Counted from the first letter of the stretch, positions 34,300 to 43,814 are shown. The stretch: DNA of 64,000 nucleotides from Candidatus Kryptonium thompsonii (GCA_001442925.1 LDXX01000006.1:1-64000), one strand, 5' to 3'. The notes: generated by a model from the letters alone, not told the origin. A program made the numbers and translations.

Positions 34300-35162
34300 A
34301 CCTTAGCAAGTTTTCGTAGCGTTGTCAAGTTCATTATGTCAAGTTCATCATTATATCCCTTGGGGGTCTCAATGATTTTAGGTATGTTTTTGAACTTTGG
34401 ATTCCGCATTATGAAATGAAATGCGTCTTTCCCAATTTTGCCTTTCCCAATATGAAAATGTCTATCGATGCGAGAATTTAACTCATTTTTTGAATCGTTG
34501 AGATGGAAAACTTTTATTTTATCAATCCCAATTATCTCGTCAAATTCTTTAAATACAAGCTCACATCCCTTCTCAGTTCTTATATCATAACCAGCTGAAA
34601 AAATATGACAGGTATCGATGCAAACCCCGATGCGATTTTTATCTTCAATGAGATCGATTAGCTTTTTGATTTGTTCAAATTTATAGCCTATCACTGTGCC
34701 TTGTCCAGCAGTTAATTCAATAACTGTTAAGGTTTTAAAGTTTGGAGTTTTTTCATGGATTAGATTTAACGATTCAGCAGTTTTTTCAATTCCATAATCT
34801 TCGCCTTTCCCAAGGTGAGCCCCTGGATGGAAAACAAGGCACATTGCACCTATGCTTTCGCATCTTTTTAATTCTTTGATAAATGAATCTCTTGACTTTC
34901 TGAGTATTTCTTTATCGGGGGCACATAGATTTATGAGATATGAACTGTGAACTACGACGGGATATATTTGGAATTTTTTAAGTTCAAGATTAAACCTTTC
35001 TATTTCATCTTTGTTTAATTTTCTTGCTTTCCACTGAGCGTTGCTTTTCGTAAATATCTGCATCGTTTCACATCCGATTTTCCAAGCCCTTAAAACAGAT
35101 TTATCAAGACCACCACTTATTGAGACATGCGCACCAATGTTTAATCTTTCAGCCTTTCTCAT
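34296..35162 (-). CDS. nfo: Endonuclease IV (AP endonuclease)
   Basis: A 288-residue TIM-barrel endonuclease that cleaves DNA at abasic sites during base-excision repair. Zinc-site and family motifs are present: NIGAHVSISGGL, VHSSYLINL, CLVFHPGAHLG, GVCIDTCHIFSAGYD and VFHLNDSKNELNSRIDRHFH. ATG 35162 overlaps the stop of the upstream membrane-protein gene (ATGA); a longer frame to 35213 would add 17 unmatched residues. It is the last gene of a lysA-led unit. Confidence 0.95.
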   Translation of the reverse strand: MRKAERLNIGAHVSISGGLDKSVLRAWKIGCETMQIFTKSNAQWKARKLNKDEIERFNLELKKFQIYPVVVHSSYLINLCAPDKEILRKSRDSFIKELKRCESIGAMCLVFHPGAHLGKGEDYGIEKTAESLNLIHEKTPNFKTLTVIELTAGQGTVIGYKFEQIKKLIDLIEDKNRIGVCIDTCHIFSAGYDIRTEKGCELVFKEFDEIIGIDKIKVFHLNDSKNELNSRIDRHFHIGKGKIGKDAFHFIMRNPKFKNIPKIIETPKGYNDELDIMNLTTLRKLAKV

Positions 35163-35671
35163 CTCTTTTTGAGTATAAAGTAAAGCCCAAGAATTATCAA
35201 AAGAACTGGCCAAAATTTTTCAAAATTTTCCCAAAATTCAAAGGAATATATTATGCCGATGTCGGTAAGCAGGAACAAAGTTCCAATTCCAATTAACATT
35301 ACCGCAGGCAGAAGCAGAGCATAATCCTTAGGGCGATTAACAAATGACATTAGGAAGGATAAGCCAGTTACAATTAAAACCACTGGCCAGAAGAAATGTA
35401 TTTCAGGATTGAGTAGTCCAAATGAATCGATAAAGAGATAAATCCCAAAGAAGAAAAATATCGAGCCCCAGAAGACCTTTTTATTTGAGTTTAGACCAAA
35501 GCCAGAGTATCCAAGATAAGCCCCGTAGGTTACAGATATTATTGAAATGATCTTTTTTAAGTTCAGGTTTAGGGCTCCGAGTTTGTTAAGCAGGATTATT
35601 AATCCAACGATGACAAGAATAATTCCAAATATTAGCCCAGTTTTTCCGTTTCTCTGCATATTTGAAGTCAT
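35159..35671 (-). CDS. Six-segment membrane protein, LiaF-TM/DUF5668-like
   Basis: A 170-residue protein made mostly of six membrane segments, in repeated pairs such as IFGIILVIVGLIILLNKLG, GSIFFFFGIYLFIDSFG and WPVLLIILGLYFILKK. This pattern resembles the LiaF transmembrane or DUF5668 domain, found in envelope-stress proteins. No cytoplasmic regulatory domain follows, so it is a stand-alone membrane unit. It is coupled to nfo by a four-base overlap and follows lysA by 14 bases. The specific role is unknown. Confidence 0.75.
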   Translation of the reverse strand: MTSNMQRNGKTGLIFGIILVIVGLIILLNKLGALNLNLKKIISIISVTYGAYLGYSGFGLNSNKKVFWGSIFFFFGIYLFIDSFGLLNPEIHFFWPVVLIVTGLSFLMSFVNRPKDYALLLPAVMLIGIGTLFLLTDIGIIYSFEFWENFEKFWPVLLIILGLYFILKKR

Positions 35672-35685
35672 TTGTATAGTTAAAC

Positions 35686-37017
35686 TTATGTTTTCGTCAT
35701 AATAGTTTTACTCAGTAAATCTTCAAAAGTTTCGCGTCTTCGTATAAGATAATAATTTTCGCCATCAATTAGAACTTCTGCGGGTCTAAGTCTGGCGTTG
35801 TAGTTTGAGCTTGAGACGAAGCCGTAAGCCCCAGCTGTCATAACTGCGATATAATCTCCCCTTGAGACAGTTGGGATTTTTCTGTCCCGGGCGATAAAAT
35901 CACTTGTCTCGCAAACTGGACCGACGATATCAGCTATCTCTGTTTTCTGCGCTTTAATCTCCACAGGGACGATTTGATGATATGCGTTGTAAAGGGCTGG
36001 TCTTATAAGTTCAGTCATTGAAATGTCTGTGATTATGAAATTTTTCGCGCCAGTTTTTTTGGTGTAGATAACTTTACCAACGATTATTCCGGCGTTTGCA
36101 ATTATAAATCTTCCGGGTTCAAAGGTGAGTTCACATCCAGTTTTTTCAAGTATTGGTAAAACTTCATTAGCGAAAACTTCAGGTTTTAATTCCTTATCAT
36201 CGTTTTCTTCGAATGGCAGGTTCTCGTTAACTATTACATTTTTATACTTCACCCCCAATCCACCCCCAAAGTCAATGTGTGAGATTTTGATTCCATTTTT
36301 TTCGAGCTTTTCAATGTATTGTAAGATAAATTTCGCAGTTTCAACGAACGGTTCAACATCAACGATTTGCGAGCCAATATGAGTGTGTATCCCAAGAAGT
36401 TCAATGTGTGATAAGTTTAAGGATTTTTTAAAGACATCAATTGCTTCGGTTGGGTCAATGCCAAATTTGCTTGTTTTTATTCCAGTTGAAATATAAGGAT
36501 GGGTTTTAGCGTCAATATCGGGGTTTATGCGGATTAAAATTTTGGCAGTTTTATTCAAGTTTTTAGCGATTTCGTTGACCACAAGGAGTTCTTGCGGAGA
36601 TTCGATGTTGATTGAGAAAATTTCGTTTTTGATTGCAAATTTTATTTCATCGTCATACTTTCCAACCCCCGCAAATGATATCTTTTCGGGTTTAAATCCA
36701 GAATTTAAAGCGATATAAATTTCTCCGGCTGAAACAGTATCAGCCCCAGCTCCAAGTTGATTTAAAATTTTAAGTATTGCTGGATTTGAATTTGCTTTGA
36801 GAGCGTATAGGATTTTTGCATTGGGTAGAGAATTTTGAAGAGATTTGAAATTTTCGATTATTTGAGCCTTGCTGTAGATGTATATCGGGGTTCCGAATTC
36901 TTCTGCAATTTTTCTAACTGGGGTTCCTTCGCAGTAAAGCTCGTTATTTTTGTAATAAAAGTGAAGCAATTTTTGCACTTTTTTCAAAAAGGTAACTTTA
37001 TTTGATGAAATTTTCAA
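35686..37017 (-). CDS. lysA: Diaminopimelate decarboxylase
   Basis: A 443-residue PLP enzyme that makes L-lysine from meso-diaminopimelate. The PLP lysine lies in ILYALKANSNP (about 75-83). Other landmarks are SFAGVGKYDDE, GIHTHIGSQI, IDFGGGLGV, FEPGRFI and the active-site CETSDF. Length is slightly above the usual 415-430, because the N-terminus carries about 25 extra residues before LYCEGTPVRKI; a later start is possible. It probably heads the unit with the membrane protein and nfo. Confidence 0.95.
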   Translation of the reverse strand: MKISSNKVTFLKKVQKLLHFYYKNNELYCEGTPVRKIAEEFGTPIYIYSKAQIIENFKSLQNSLPNAKILYALKANSNPAILKILNQLGAGADTVSAGEIYIALNSGFKPEKISFAGVGKYDDEIKFAIKNEIFSINIESPQELLVVNEIAKNLNKTAKILIRINPDIDAKTHPYISTGIKTSKFGIDPTEAIDVFKKSLNLSHIELLGIHTHIGSQIVDVEPFVETAKFILQYIEKLEKNGIKISHIDFGGGLGVKYKNVIVNENLPFEENDDKELKPEVFANEVLPILEKTGCELTFEPGRFIIANAGIIVGKVIYTKKTGAKNFIITDISMTELIRPALYNAYHQIVPVEIKAQKTEIADIVGPVCETSDFIARDRKIPTVSRGDYIAVMTAGAYGFVSSSNYNARLRPAEVLIDGENYYLIRRRETFEDLLSKTIMTKT

Positions 37018-37055
37018 TAAAAAGTAAGGGAAAATGAGCGGGGCTTGAAAATTAC

Positions 37056-37084
37056 TTGCTTTATTTCGGTAGCGGAATTATATT
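37056..37084 (+). promoter_or_regulatory. Probable radA promoter
   Basis: TTGCTT at 37056-37061, a 17-base spacer and TATATT at 37079-37084, 37 bases before the radA start. Confidence 0.55.
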
Positions 37085-37121
37085 TATTTGGCTCTTTAAA
37101 ATTTAATTAAAATCCAAGAGA

Positions 37122-38498
37122 ATGGCTAAGCAGAAAACGCAATTTATCTGTCAGAATTGTGGGTACATTTCGCTCAAATGGATGGGGAGATGTCCCGAAT
37201 GCAATGAGTGGAATACGATGGTTGAGGAAATAGTAATGCCTGAGGATAAGCTTCAGGAGCAAATTTCACTTTTGAAACAGCCAGCTATAGCTGTTGATAT
37301 CGATAAGGTTGAGCTTAAGGAGGATGAACGAATAAAGACCGGAATAAATGAGCTCGATCGTGTCCTTGGTGGCGGAATTGTTCCGGGGTCGGTGGTTTTA
37401 GTGGCTGGGGATCCGGGTGTTGGAAAATCAACATTGATGACGCAAATTGTTCCGGGTTTGAAAGGTAAAAAAATTCTTTATGTCACGGGGGAGGAATCAA
37501 TAAAACAACTTAAACTTAGAACCGAAAGATTAAATTTCCCAAAGTCTTTTCAATCGAGAAACTTCCTTGTTCTTGCCGAGACAAATTTAAACTTGATTAT
37601 AAATGTTATTGAGGAAACCAATCCCGACATAATTATTATTGATTCAATCCAAACGATGTATAGACCTGAGCTTGAGAGTTCCCCTGGAAGCGTCAGTCAA
37701 GTTCGTGAATGTGCTTCTCTTCTTATGCAGATTGCGAAAAATACAGGTAAATCTATTCTTTTGGTCGGGCATGTGACAAAGGATGGATTGATAGCTGGTC
37801 CGAAAGTTTTGGAACACATGGTTGATACTGTTTTGCAATTTGAAGGGGAAAGGCATCAATCGTATAGGATCTTGAGAGCGGTGAAAAATAGGTTTGGCTC
37901 AACGAATGAGATAGGAATTTTTGAGATGACAACTGAAGGCTTAAAAGAGGTTAAAAATCCATCTGAGATATTTCTTTCGGAGAGAACATTTGGCGTATCA
38001 GGTTCTTCTGTTGTTGCGTGTATTGAAGGAACGAGACCGCTTTTGGTTGAGGTCCAGGCGCTTGTCACACCAGCAACTTATGGGACACCGCAGAGGACAG
38101 CAATTGGATTTGACTATCACAGGCTTTCGGTTCTTCTTGCTGTGCTTGAAAAGAAAGTTGGTATAAGATTAAGCGGATATGATGTTTTCATAAAAATTGT
38201 CGGAGGTTTAAGGATTGATGAGCCAGCTATTGACCTTGGTGTTGTCACTTCAATTGTTTCGAGTTTAAAGGATATACCTGTGGATTCACAATCAGTTGTG
38301 GTTGGAGAAGTTGGACTTAGTGGCGAGGTTAGATCGGTCACACAAATAGAGAGGCGGGTTCAGGAGTCTGCAAAGCTTGGTTTTAAAAAAATTATCATTC
38401 CCAAAAATAACATGCGTGGTTTAAAAGTTGACGCTGAGATTGAAATTGTCGGAATTAAAAAAGTAAATCAAGCACTTGAGGAACTTTTAAACATTTAA
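37122..38498 (+). CDS. radA: DNA repair protein RadA
   Basis: A 458-residue RadA/Sms. It has a zinc finger with Cys10, Cys13, Cys24 and Cys27 (CQNCGY, then CPECNEW) and a RecA-like ATPase with Walker A GDPGVGKST near 96. The family motif KNRFGS is near 255, and a C-terminal Lon-like domain runs from about 285. RadA drives branch migration in homologous recombination. Length and motif order are standard. It is the first gene of a plus-strand run to 41604. Confidence 0.97.
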   Translation: MAKQKTQFICQNCGYISLKWMGRCPECNEWNTMVEEIVMPEDKLQEQISLLKQPAIAVDIDKVELKEDERIKTGINELDRVLGGGIVPGSVVLVAGDPGVGKSTLMTQIVPGLKGKKILYVTGEESIKQLKLRTERLNFPKSFQSRNFLVLAETNLNLIINVIEETNPDIIIIDSIQTMYRPELESSPGSVSQVRECASLLMQIAKNTGKSILLVGHVTKDGLIAGPKVLEHMVDTVLQFEGERHQSYRILRAVKNRFGSTNEIGIFEMTTEGLKEVKNPSEIFLSERTFGVSGSSVVACIEGTRPLLVEVQALVTPATYGTPQRTAIGFDYHRLSVLLAVLEKKVGIRLSGYDVFIKIVGGLRIDEPAIDLGVVTSIVSSLKDIPVDSQSVVVGEVGLSGEVRSVTQIERRVQESAKLGFKKIIIPKNNMRGLKVDAEIEIVGIKKVNQALEELLNI

Positions 38499-38519
38499 AA
38501 ATTAAACACACCGGAATAG

Positions 38520-38822
38520 ATGAAAGAGGCACTTGGTTTAATTGGGCTGATAGCAATTGTAGCATGCTGGATACCCCAAACATATGAATCAGTTAAGCGC
38601 GGTTATACAAATGTGAATTTATACTTTCTTTTAATTTATTTCATTGGAAGTTTATCTCTTACAATTTATGCCATTGGAAATTTTGTCTTTTTTACGCTTA
38701 ATCTTCTCGCTGCCATTGGGAGCTTGATAAATCTTTACTTTAAATTTTTCCCGCGCGTTAAAATAAATCCAGAAAATGTTAATGAAAATAGTCCTTGCAA
38801 CGAGAAACAGACACAAGGTTGA
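38520..38822 (+). CDS. Small PQ-loop membrane protein, SemiSWEET-like
   Basis: A 100-residue protein with three membrane segments and a proline-glutamine motif (ACWIPQTYESVKRG) in the first, as in SemiSWEET sugar transporters and other PQ-loop proteins. The hydrophilic tail (ENVNENSPCNEKQ) overlaps the next gene. A dimer of such proteins can form a sugar pore in characterised relatives; substrate here is unknown. Confidence 0.8.
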   Translation: MKEALGLIGLIAIVACWIPQTYESVKRGYTNVNLYFLLIYFIGSLSLTIYAIGNFVFFTLNLLAAIGSLINLYFKFFPRVKINPENVNENSPCNEKQTQG

Positions 38823-39408
38823 TGAGATAAGACAAATTTTGAAAATTTACCTTGATGGGGATTTATACTCCCAAATTGAAATTTTAGATTTGGATAATTT
38901 TCCGGCGGTCCCGGAGATAGAGGAAGACGGAAAGACATTTGTTGAAAACGCCTTGAAGAAAGCTAAAACAGTTTACGAATTTACGGGACTTTGTTCAATC
39001 GCGGATGATAGCGGGATTGAAGTTGATTTTCTAAATGGTGAACCTGGAATATATTCGGCAAGATATGCCGGTGAAAATGCAACGGACGAGGGAAACAATA
39101 GAAAACTTTTGAAGTTGCTTGAGGGGGTTCCAATCGAGAAAAGAACAGCGACTTTTAGATGTGCGCTTGCTTATGTCGATGGAAATATTGAAAAAGTTTT
39201 TGAAGGAGCAACAAAGGGAAAGGTTATCTTCGAACCCCGCGGTATGGGTGGCTTTGGGTATGATCCGTTGTTTGTTCCCGATGGATATGAGTTAACTTAT
39301 GCGGAGATGCCGAAGGATTTGAAAAATAGAATAAGCCACAGGTCGAAGGCTCTTCAAAAGTTTGCCGAATTTTTGCGGACATATCTTGAATCTAAAAACA
39401 AATTTTAA
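38776..39408 (+). CDS. rdgB: Inosine/xanthosine triphosphate pyrophosphatase (RdgB/HAM1 family)
   Basis: A protein of about 208-210 residues that removes non-canonical purine triphosphates (ITP, XTP) from the nucleotide pool. Motifs are IVLATRNRHKVDEI at the start, DDSGIEVDFLNGEPGIYSAR and GFGYDPLFVPDG. ATG 38776 and ATG 38782 are both possible. The gene overlaps the end of the SemiSWEET-like gene by 47 bases in another frame, so the preceding gene's tail must tolerate the overlap. Confidence 0.95.
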   Translation: MLMKIVLATRNRHKVDEIRQILKIYLDGDLYSQIEILDLDNFPAVPEIEEDGKTFVENALKKAKTVYEFTGLCSIADDSGIEVDFLNGEPGIYSARYAGENATDEGNNRKLLKLLEGVPIEKRTATFRCALAYVDGNIEKVFEGATKGKVIFEPRGMGGFGYDPLFVPDGYELTYAEMPKDLKNRISHRSKALQKFAEFLRTYLESKNKF

Positions 39409-39415
39409 AGGTCAA

Positions 39416-40711
39416 GTGAAAAGGAACAAAAGCAAAAAGCTTTACATCAAAGCTCAAGAGTTAATTCCCGGCGGTGTAAATTCCCCAGTTAGAGCTTTCA
39501 AATCCGTTAATTCACTTCCGCTTTTTATCGCCAAAGCATCTGGTTCAAAAATATGGGATGTGGATGGGAACAAGTTCATCGATTATGTGATGTCTTGGGG
39601 ACCTTTGATACTTGGGCATTCAAATCCCGAAGTTATTTCCGCAGTTAAAAATGTTCTTAAGAATGGGACAAGTTATGGGGCGCCGACAGAGATTGAGGTT
39701 AAAATGGCTGAATTGATAAACAAAATGATGCCATCGGTGGAGCTTGTTCGAATGGTCAACTCTGGCACGGAGGCAACGATGAGCGCAATTAGGCTTGCAA
39801 GAGCTTATACGGGGAGGAAGAAAATTATAAAATTTGAAGGTTGTTATCATGGTCATGCAGACAGCTTTCTTGTTAAAGCGGGTTCAGGAGCTACGACGCT
39901 TGGAATTCCAAGCAGTCCAGGCGTCCCAGATGAAATTGCTTCGCTTACTTTAAACGCAAAGTATAACGATATCGAATCTGTTCAGAAGTTAATAGATGAA
40001 AATAAAGGTGAAATCGCTTGTATAATAGTTGAACCTGTTGCAGGAAACATGGGTGTGGTTTTGCCCAGAAATGATTTTTTGAAAAAACTTCGTGAAATAT
40101 GTGATAGAGAAAAAATTGTTTTGATATTTGATGAGGTGATAACGGGTTTTAGGCTTGCCCCTGGTGGAGCTCAGGAGTATTTCGGTGTTGAAGCTGATCT
40201 CACAACGCTTGGAAAGATAATAGGCGGTGGTTTTCCCGTTGGAGCTTACGGTGGCAAGAAAGAAATTATGGAACTTGTAGCGCCATCTGGACCTGTATAT
40301 CAAGCTGGGACGCTTTCGGGAAATCCAATTGCGATGACAGCTGGGTATACAACATTGAAAATTTTATATGAAAAAAGAAAAACTCTTTACAAGCAACTTG
40401 AGCACAAAGCGAGGACTCTCGCTGAAAATTTCAAAGATATCGCTGATAAAAATGGTGTTAAAGTTCAGGTAAATCAGATTGGCTCAATGTTAACTGTGTT
40501 TTTCAACGATTATGAGGTTTATGATTACGAGTCGGCTTTGAGGTCAGATGTGAAAAAATTTGCGATGTTTTTCAATTCGATGCTTGAGAACGGGGTTTAT
40601 CTTCCACCATCGCAATTTGAAGCGATGTTTTTGTCATCAGCTCATACGGACGATGATATAGAAAAAACTATTAAGGCGTTTGAAATATCTATTCGGAATC
40701 TCAAAGCGTAA
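39416..40711 (+). CDS. hemL: Glutamate-1-semialdehyde 2,1-aminomutase
   Basis: A 431-residue class-III PLP enzyme that makes 5-aminolevulinate for haem and, relevant here, cobalamin synthesis. Motifs are LIPGGVNSPVRAFKSV, MVNSGTEATMSAIRLAR, LIFDEVITGFR and the PLP Lys267 in LGKIIGGGFPVGAYGG. GTG 39416 is preferred: AAAGG lies just upstream and the length then matches the family. A longer frame from TTG 39362 runs inside rdgB. It starts eight bases after the rdgB stop. Confidence 0.95.
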   Translation: MKRNKSKKLYIKAQELIPGGVNSPVRAFKSVNSLPLFIAKASGSKIWDVDGNKFIDYVMSWGPLILGHSNPEVISAVKNVLKNGTSYGAPTEIEVKMAELINKMMPSVELVRMVNSGTEATMSAIRLARAYTGRKKIIKFEGCYHGHADSFLVKAGSGATTLGIPSSPGVPDEIASLTLNAKYNDIESVQKLIDENKGEIACIIVEPVAGNMGVVLPRNDFLKKLREICDREKIVLIFDEVITGFRLAPGGAQEYFGVEADLTTLGKIIGGGFPVGAYGGKKEIMELVAPSGPVYQAGTLSGNPIAMTAGYTTLKILYEKRKTLYKQLEHKARTLAENFKDIADKNGVKVQVNQIGSMLTVFFNDYEVYDYESALRSDVKKFAMFFNSMLENGVYLPPSQFEAMFLSSAHTDDDIEKTIKAFEISIRNLKA

Positions 40712-40716
40712 AAGAT

Positions 40717-41604
40717 TTGACGGCAAGGGATGAAAAATTTTTAACGAGGCGAATTCCCCGATGCATGAATTGGCTCATGGGGTTGTTAATTTGTATTTTT
40801 GCTTTTAATGTTTCTTTTTCTGGGATGAACGATTCTTCAAAGGTTAATCCATATCGTCTTGGTCTTGTTTTGGGAACAGCGGTGGGGGTTTTTACAGCTG
40901 CACATCTTCAGCAATATAGTTCATGGTGGAAGGGTGAATTGACGAAATTTCATTTTAGAGATGATTTCAACCAAGTTTTGAGCGCAGATAAATTTGGGCA
41001 TGCTTATTTTTCTTTTTTGATATCTGATCTGCTGGGTAGATCTCTGCAGTGGGCTGGGGTTAAGAAGAGCTCGGCTTTTATATGGAGTGGGGTTGGAAGC
41101 TTGCTTTTTCAAACTTATGTTGAAGTGGAAGATGGTTTCAGACCGTCGTTGGGGTTTAGCATAAGTGATGAAGTTTCAAATATAATTGGGGCTTTCCTTC
41201 CCTATGTAAGGGAAAGATATAATTTTTTAAAGATCGTTAATTTTAAAATAAGCATGTTTCCATCTGAAAAATTTAAATCTGGTGCGCATAGATTTATAGT
41301 TGATGACTATGAAAGTTTATATTTTTGGCTTAGCTTCGATGTTTCTAAAATTTTAAATATGAAGTTTTTAAAATTCTGGCTGTTTGATTTTTTTGATCTT
41401 GCCGTTGGCTACAGCGTGAAAAGTATCAATTGGAATGGTGGCGGGGAGAGGGAGATATTTTTGTCGATCGATTATGATTTGACGAAAATTCCAGTGAATG
41501 TTTGGATTCTAAAGCAAATCTTTAATGTGTTAAATTATTATCATCTTCCAGCGCCTGCTTTCAGGTTCACCCCAAGTTTAAAATTTTATCTGATTAAATT
41601 TTAA
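40717..41604 (+). CDS. DUF2279 family predicted envelope protein
   Basis: Up to 295 residues. The core (about 45-165) fits DUF2279, with SWWKGELTKFHFRDDFNQVLSADKFGHAYF (shown here as SWWKGE and SADKFGHAYF), SDEVSNIIGAFLPY and a membrane-associated helix. The N-terminus may be a signal sequence if translation starts at ATG 40765 (MNWLMGLLICIFAF); the upstream TTG 40717 would precede it with 16 charged residues. Members of this family are poorly characterised envelope proteins. It follows hemL by five bases, and its end overlaps the end of a minus-strand gene. Confidence 0.75.
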   Translation: MTARDEKFLTRRIPRCMNWLMGLLICIFAFNVSFSGMNDSSKVNPYRLGLVLGTAVGVFTAAHLQQYSSWWKGELTKFHFRDDFNQVLSADKFGHAYFSFLISDLLGRSLQWAGVKKSSAFIWSGVGSLLFQTYVEVEDGFRPSLGFSISDEVSNIIGAFLPYVRERYNFLKIVNFKISMFPSEKFKSGAHRFIVDDYESLYFWLSFDVSKILNMKFLKFWLFDFFDLAVGYSVKSINWNGGGEREIFLSIDYDLTKIPVNVWILKQIFNVLNYYHLPAPAFRFTPSLKFYLIKF

Positions 41605-42639
41605 CCTTTGGGATTTGAATGAAGAACGCTGTTCCTTTCTCGGGTTCAGCCCAGATTTTTCCGCCATGTGCTTCGACTATTATTCTGCTTATCGTAAGCC
41701 CAAGGTCGTTGTAGCGTGGCAGCTTTTGAAGCACTGCTTGTTTATACCTGTCAAATAAATAAATTCAATGTCAATTGTTTGAGTTTTATCAACTATTTTT
41801 ATCAAACAGTTCGAACTATCCTGTGTTAATAAAATTTCGACATCTTTGCCGCCGGCGTTTGAAATGGCGTCGAGTATAAGCTCAATTACACGGGTTATTT
41901 TCTTTTTATCAGCATATATTTGAAACGATGGTTCATCAGCAAATGCTTGGAAAGTCAAATTGAGGTTGGATTTAAATTTTTCCAAAACATCGGTTATGAT
42001 TTTATCAAGTTCGGTTTGTTCCCTTGAGATTTTATCAATGTTGAATTCAAGTCTTGATAGCTCGAGATATTCGTTCAAAAGTTTTATGTGTTTGTTGATC
42101 GCTGTTTCAGCTATCTCGAGGATAAGCTTCTGGTCACCAGAGAGTTCGTTAAGCTTATTTTTAAGCGCAAGTTCAAAGCTACCTTTGATGACCGAGATCG
42201 TATTTTTCAGATCTTGAATCAGAAGATATGTAAATTCCGAGCGAAGTTTTTTAAGTTCGTCGTTTGTTTTTTTAATTTTTAAAACATTTGAAACCCTGAT
42301 TAAAAGTTCTTCGATGTTTGCTGGTTTTGCTATAAATTCCGTTGCTCCTAAGTCAAAGGCTCTTTTAATGTTTTGGGGCTCTGCATTTCCGGAGACGATT
42401 ATAACAGGAATATCGTTTGTTTCGGGATTTGATTTTAAAACCTTTAAAACTTCAAAACCATCCATATCCGGCATCTGTATGTCAAGAATTATCGTGTCAG
42501 GTTTTTCATTTTTCATGATCCCAATACATTCTCGCCCATTTTCACATGTTACCACATCATATCCCCTGTCTTTTAGGATGGTTGCAAATATAAAACGAGT
42601 TGCGGGTTCATCTTCGGCAATTAAGATCTTGTCCGGCAC
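41594..42639 (-). pseudogene. Receiver-histidine-pseudokinase gene, frame broken at a tetranucleotide repeat
   Basis: GTG 42639 opens a receiver domain (residues 1-118) with Asp53 in IILDIQMPDMDGF and Lys105, so phosphorylation is possible. A kinase-like part follows but looks inactive: the H-box His is replaced by Gln142 (IQDLKNTISVI), the N-box Asn by Asp, and the DxGxG loop is lost. The frame ends early at 41689. Just before that end lies an (AAAT)3 repeat at 41753-41764; moving to the -1 frame there continues as LFDRYKQAVLQ, DLGLTISRIIVEAHGGK and GTAFFIQIPK to a stop at 41594. That continuation is the expected ATPase-domain end, so the gene is full-length but frameshifted, by loss of one repeat unit, sequencing error or slippage. 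Confidence 0.8.
41753..41764. repeat. (AAAT)3 tetranucleotide repeat at the frameshift
   Basis: Three tandem AAAT units lie exactly where the coding frame of the pseudokinase must change. Adding one unit (four bases) restores the family-like C-terminus. Confidence 0.75.
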
Positions 42640-42674
42640 TTTTCAAACACCGCTTTGTTTCTAATACAATTAAA

Positions 42675-42703
42675 ATTTTAAAATAAAAATTGAAAAATGT
42701 CAA
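42675..42703 (-). promoter_or_regulatory. Probable promoter of the receiver-pseudokinase gene
   Basis: On the minus strand TTGACA (42698-42703), a 17-base spacer and TAAAAT (42675-42680), 36 bases before the GTG start. Confidence 0.6.
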
Positions 42704-42725
42704 GTATAAGATGTCCCACCAAACT

Positions 42726-42754
42726 TTGACAATTTTCACAAAACTTTTTATTTT
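42726..42754 (+). promoter_or_regulatory. Probable promoter of the thioredoxin-like gene
   Basis: TTGACA (42726-42731), a 17-base spacer and TATTTT (42749-42754), 23 bases before ATG 42777. It stands back to back with the promoter at 42675-42703. Confidence 0.5.
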
Positions 42755-42776
42755 AAACAAAAGTTGTCGAACAAAA

Positions 42777-43814
42777 ATGAATAAAATTTTTCTTGCGATT
42801 ATGTTTTTACAAATTTCGTTTTTTAATTGGATGGGTAGAAAAGCCCCAGAGCTTGAAGGAGGCATTGGATGGATAAATTCAAAACCGTTGAAATTGAGCG
42901 AGCTTAAGGGAAAGGTCGTTCTTATAGATTTTTTCGAATATACATGTGTCAATTGTTTAAGAACTTTGCCATATTTGAAAGAATGGCATAGAAGATACGC
43001 CGATAAAGGTCTTGTGATAATCGGGGTTCATACTCCGGAGTTTGATTTTTCAGCGGAATTTAAAAATGTTGAAAACGCCGTTAAAGAGCTTGGCATAGAA
43101 TATCCCGTCGTCGTTGATAGCAAGTATGAGATATGGAATATATTTAAAAATCAATTCTGGCCAAGAAAATTTTTGATTGATAAGGATGGAGTTATAAGAT
43201 ATGACCATGTTGGCGAGGGGGCTTATGGGCGAACGGAGGCGAAAATACAAGAACTTTTAAAGCAAATAGATCCGAATTTGAAATTTCCTGAAATAATTGA
43301 ATATCTTCGTGAGGAAGATAAACCCGGCGCTGTTTGTTATCCGAGGACGCCGGAGATGTATGCGGGTTATCTCCGTGGTTATTTTACACAGCGTGTGAAT
43401 CCTGATAGTGAGGAATATTACAAGGATAAAAACGAATATAAAGAGGCTCAACTGACGCTTAACGGTTGGTTTAAGGTTGAAGCATGGAAACTTGTGCATA
43501 CAAAAAATGGGGAAAAGTTCAGCGACTATGTCGCATTTAAATTCAGGGGAACAGAAGTTAATGCTGTCTTTAATTCCGATGGATATATTTATGATGTCGT
43601 TGTAACACTTGATGACAAACCAGTGCCTGAAGATATGAAGGGCGAGGATATCTTTTACGATGATGAAGGTAGAAGTGTTGTCAGGGTAAATAAAGGCAGA
43701 ATGTATAATCTCATATCGGGGCGAAGGTATGGGGTTTACACCTTAAAGCTTTACACGAACTCTGATAAATTTTCACTTTACTCGTTTACATTTGGTTCTT
43801 GCGTTGTTGAATAA
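42777..43814 (+). CDS. Exported thioredoxin-like protein, DipZ C-terminal type
   Basis: A 345-residue protein. ATG 42777 (MNKIFLAIMFLQISFFNW) gives a signal-like start; the earlier ATG 42690 lies upstream of the promoter and has no family match. Residues about 25-160 are a thioredoxin-fold domain with the redox pair in YTCVNCLRTLPYL. Residues about 200-345 match the domain that follows thioredoxin in DipZ proteins (TPEMYAGYLRGYF, then a beta-rich fold). The CcdA-like membrane part of DipZ is absent. It probably reduces or isomerises disulfides outside the cytoplasm; the reductant is not in this window. Confidence 0.82.
   Translation: MNKIFLAIMFLQISFFNWMGRKAPELEGGIGWINSKPLKLSELKGKVVLIDFFEYTCVNCLRTLPYLKEWHRRYADKGLVIIGVHTPEFDFSAEFKNVENAVKELGIEYPVVVDSKYEIWNIFKNQFWPRKFLIDKDGVIRYDHVGEGAYGRTEAKIQELLKQIDPNLKFPEIIEYLREEDKPGAVCYPRTPEMYAGYLRGYFTQRVNPDSEEYYKDKNEYKEAQLTLNGWFKVEAWKLVHTKNGEKFSDYVAFKFRGTEVNAVFNSDGYIYDVVVTLDDKPVPEDMKGEDIFYDDEGRSVVRVNKGRMYNLISGRRYGVYTLKLYTNSDKFSLYSFTFGSCVVE

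Noticed and set aside
36125-36382. 85-codon open frame antisense to lysA
   Set aside because: It is a shadow of the conserved lysA sequence; its hydrophobic composition follows from the opposite strand.
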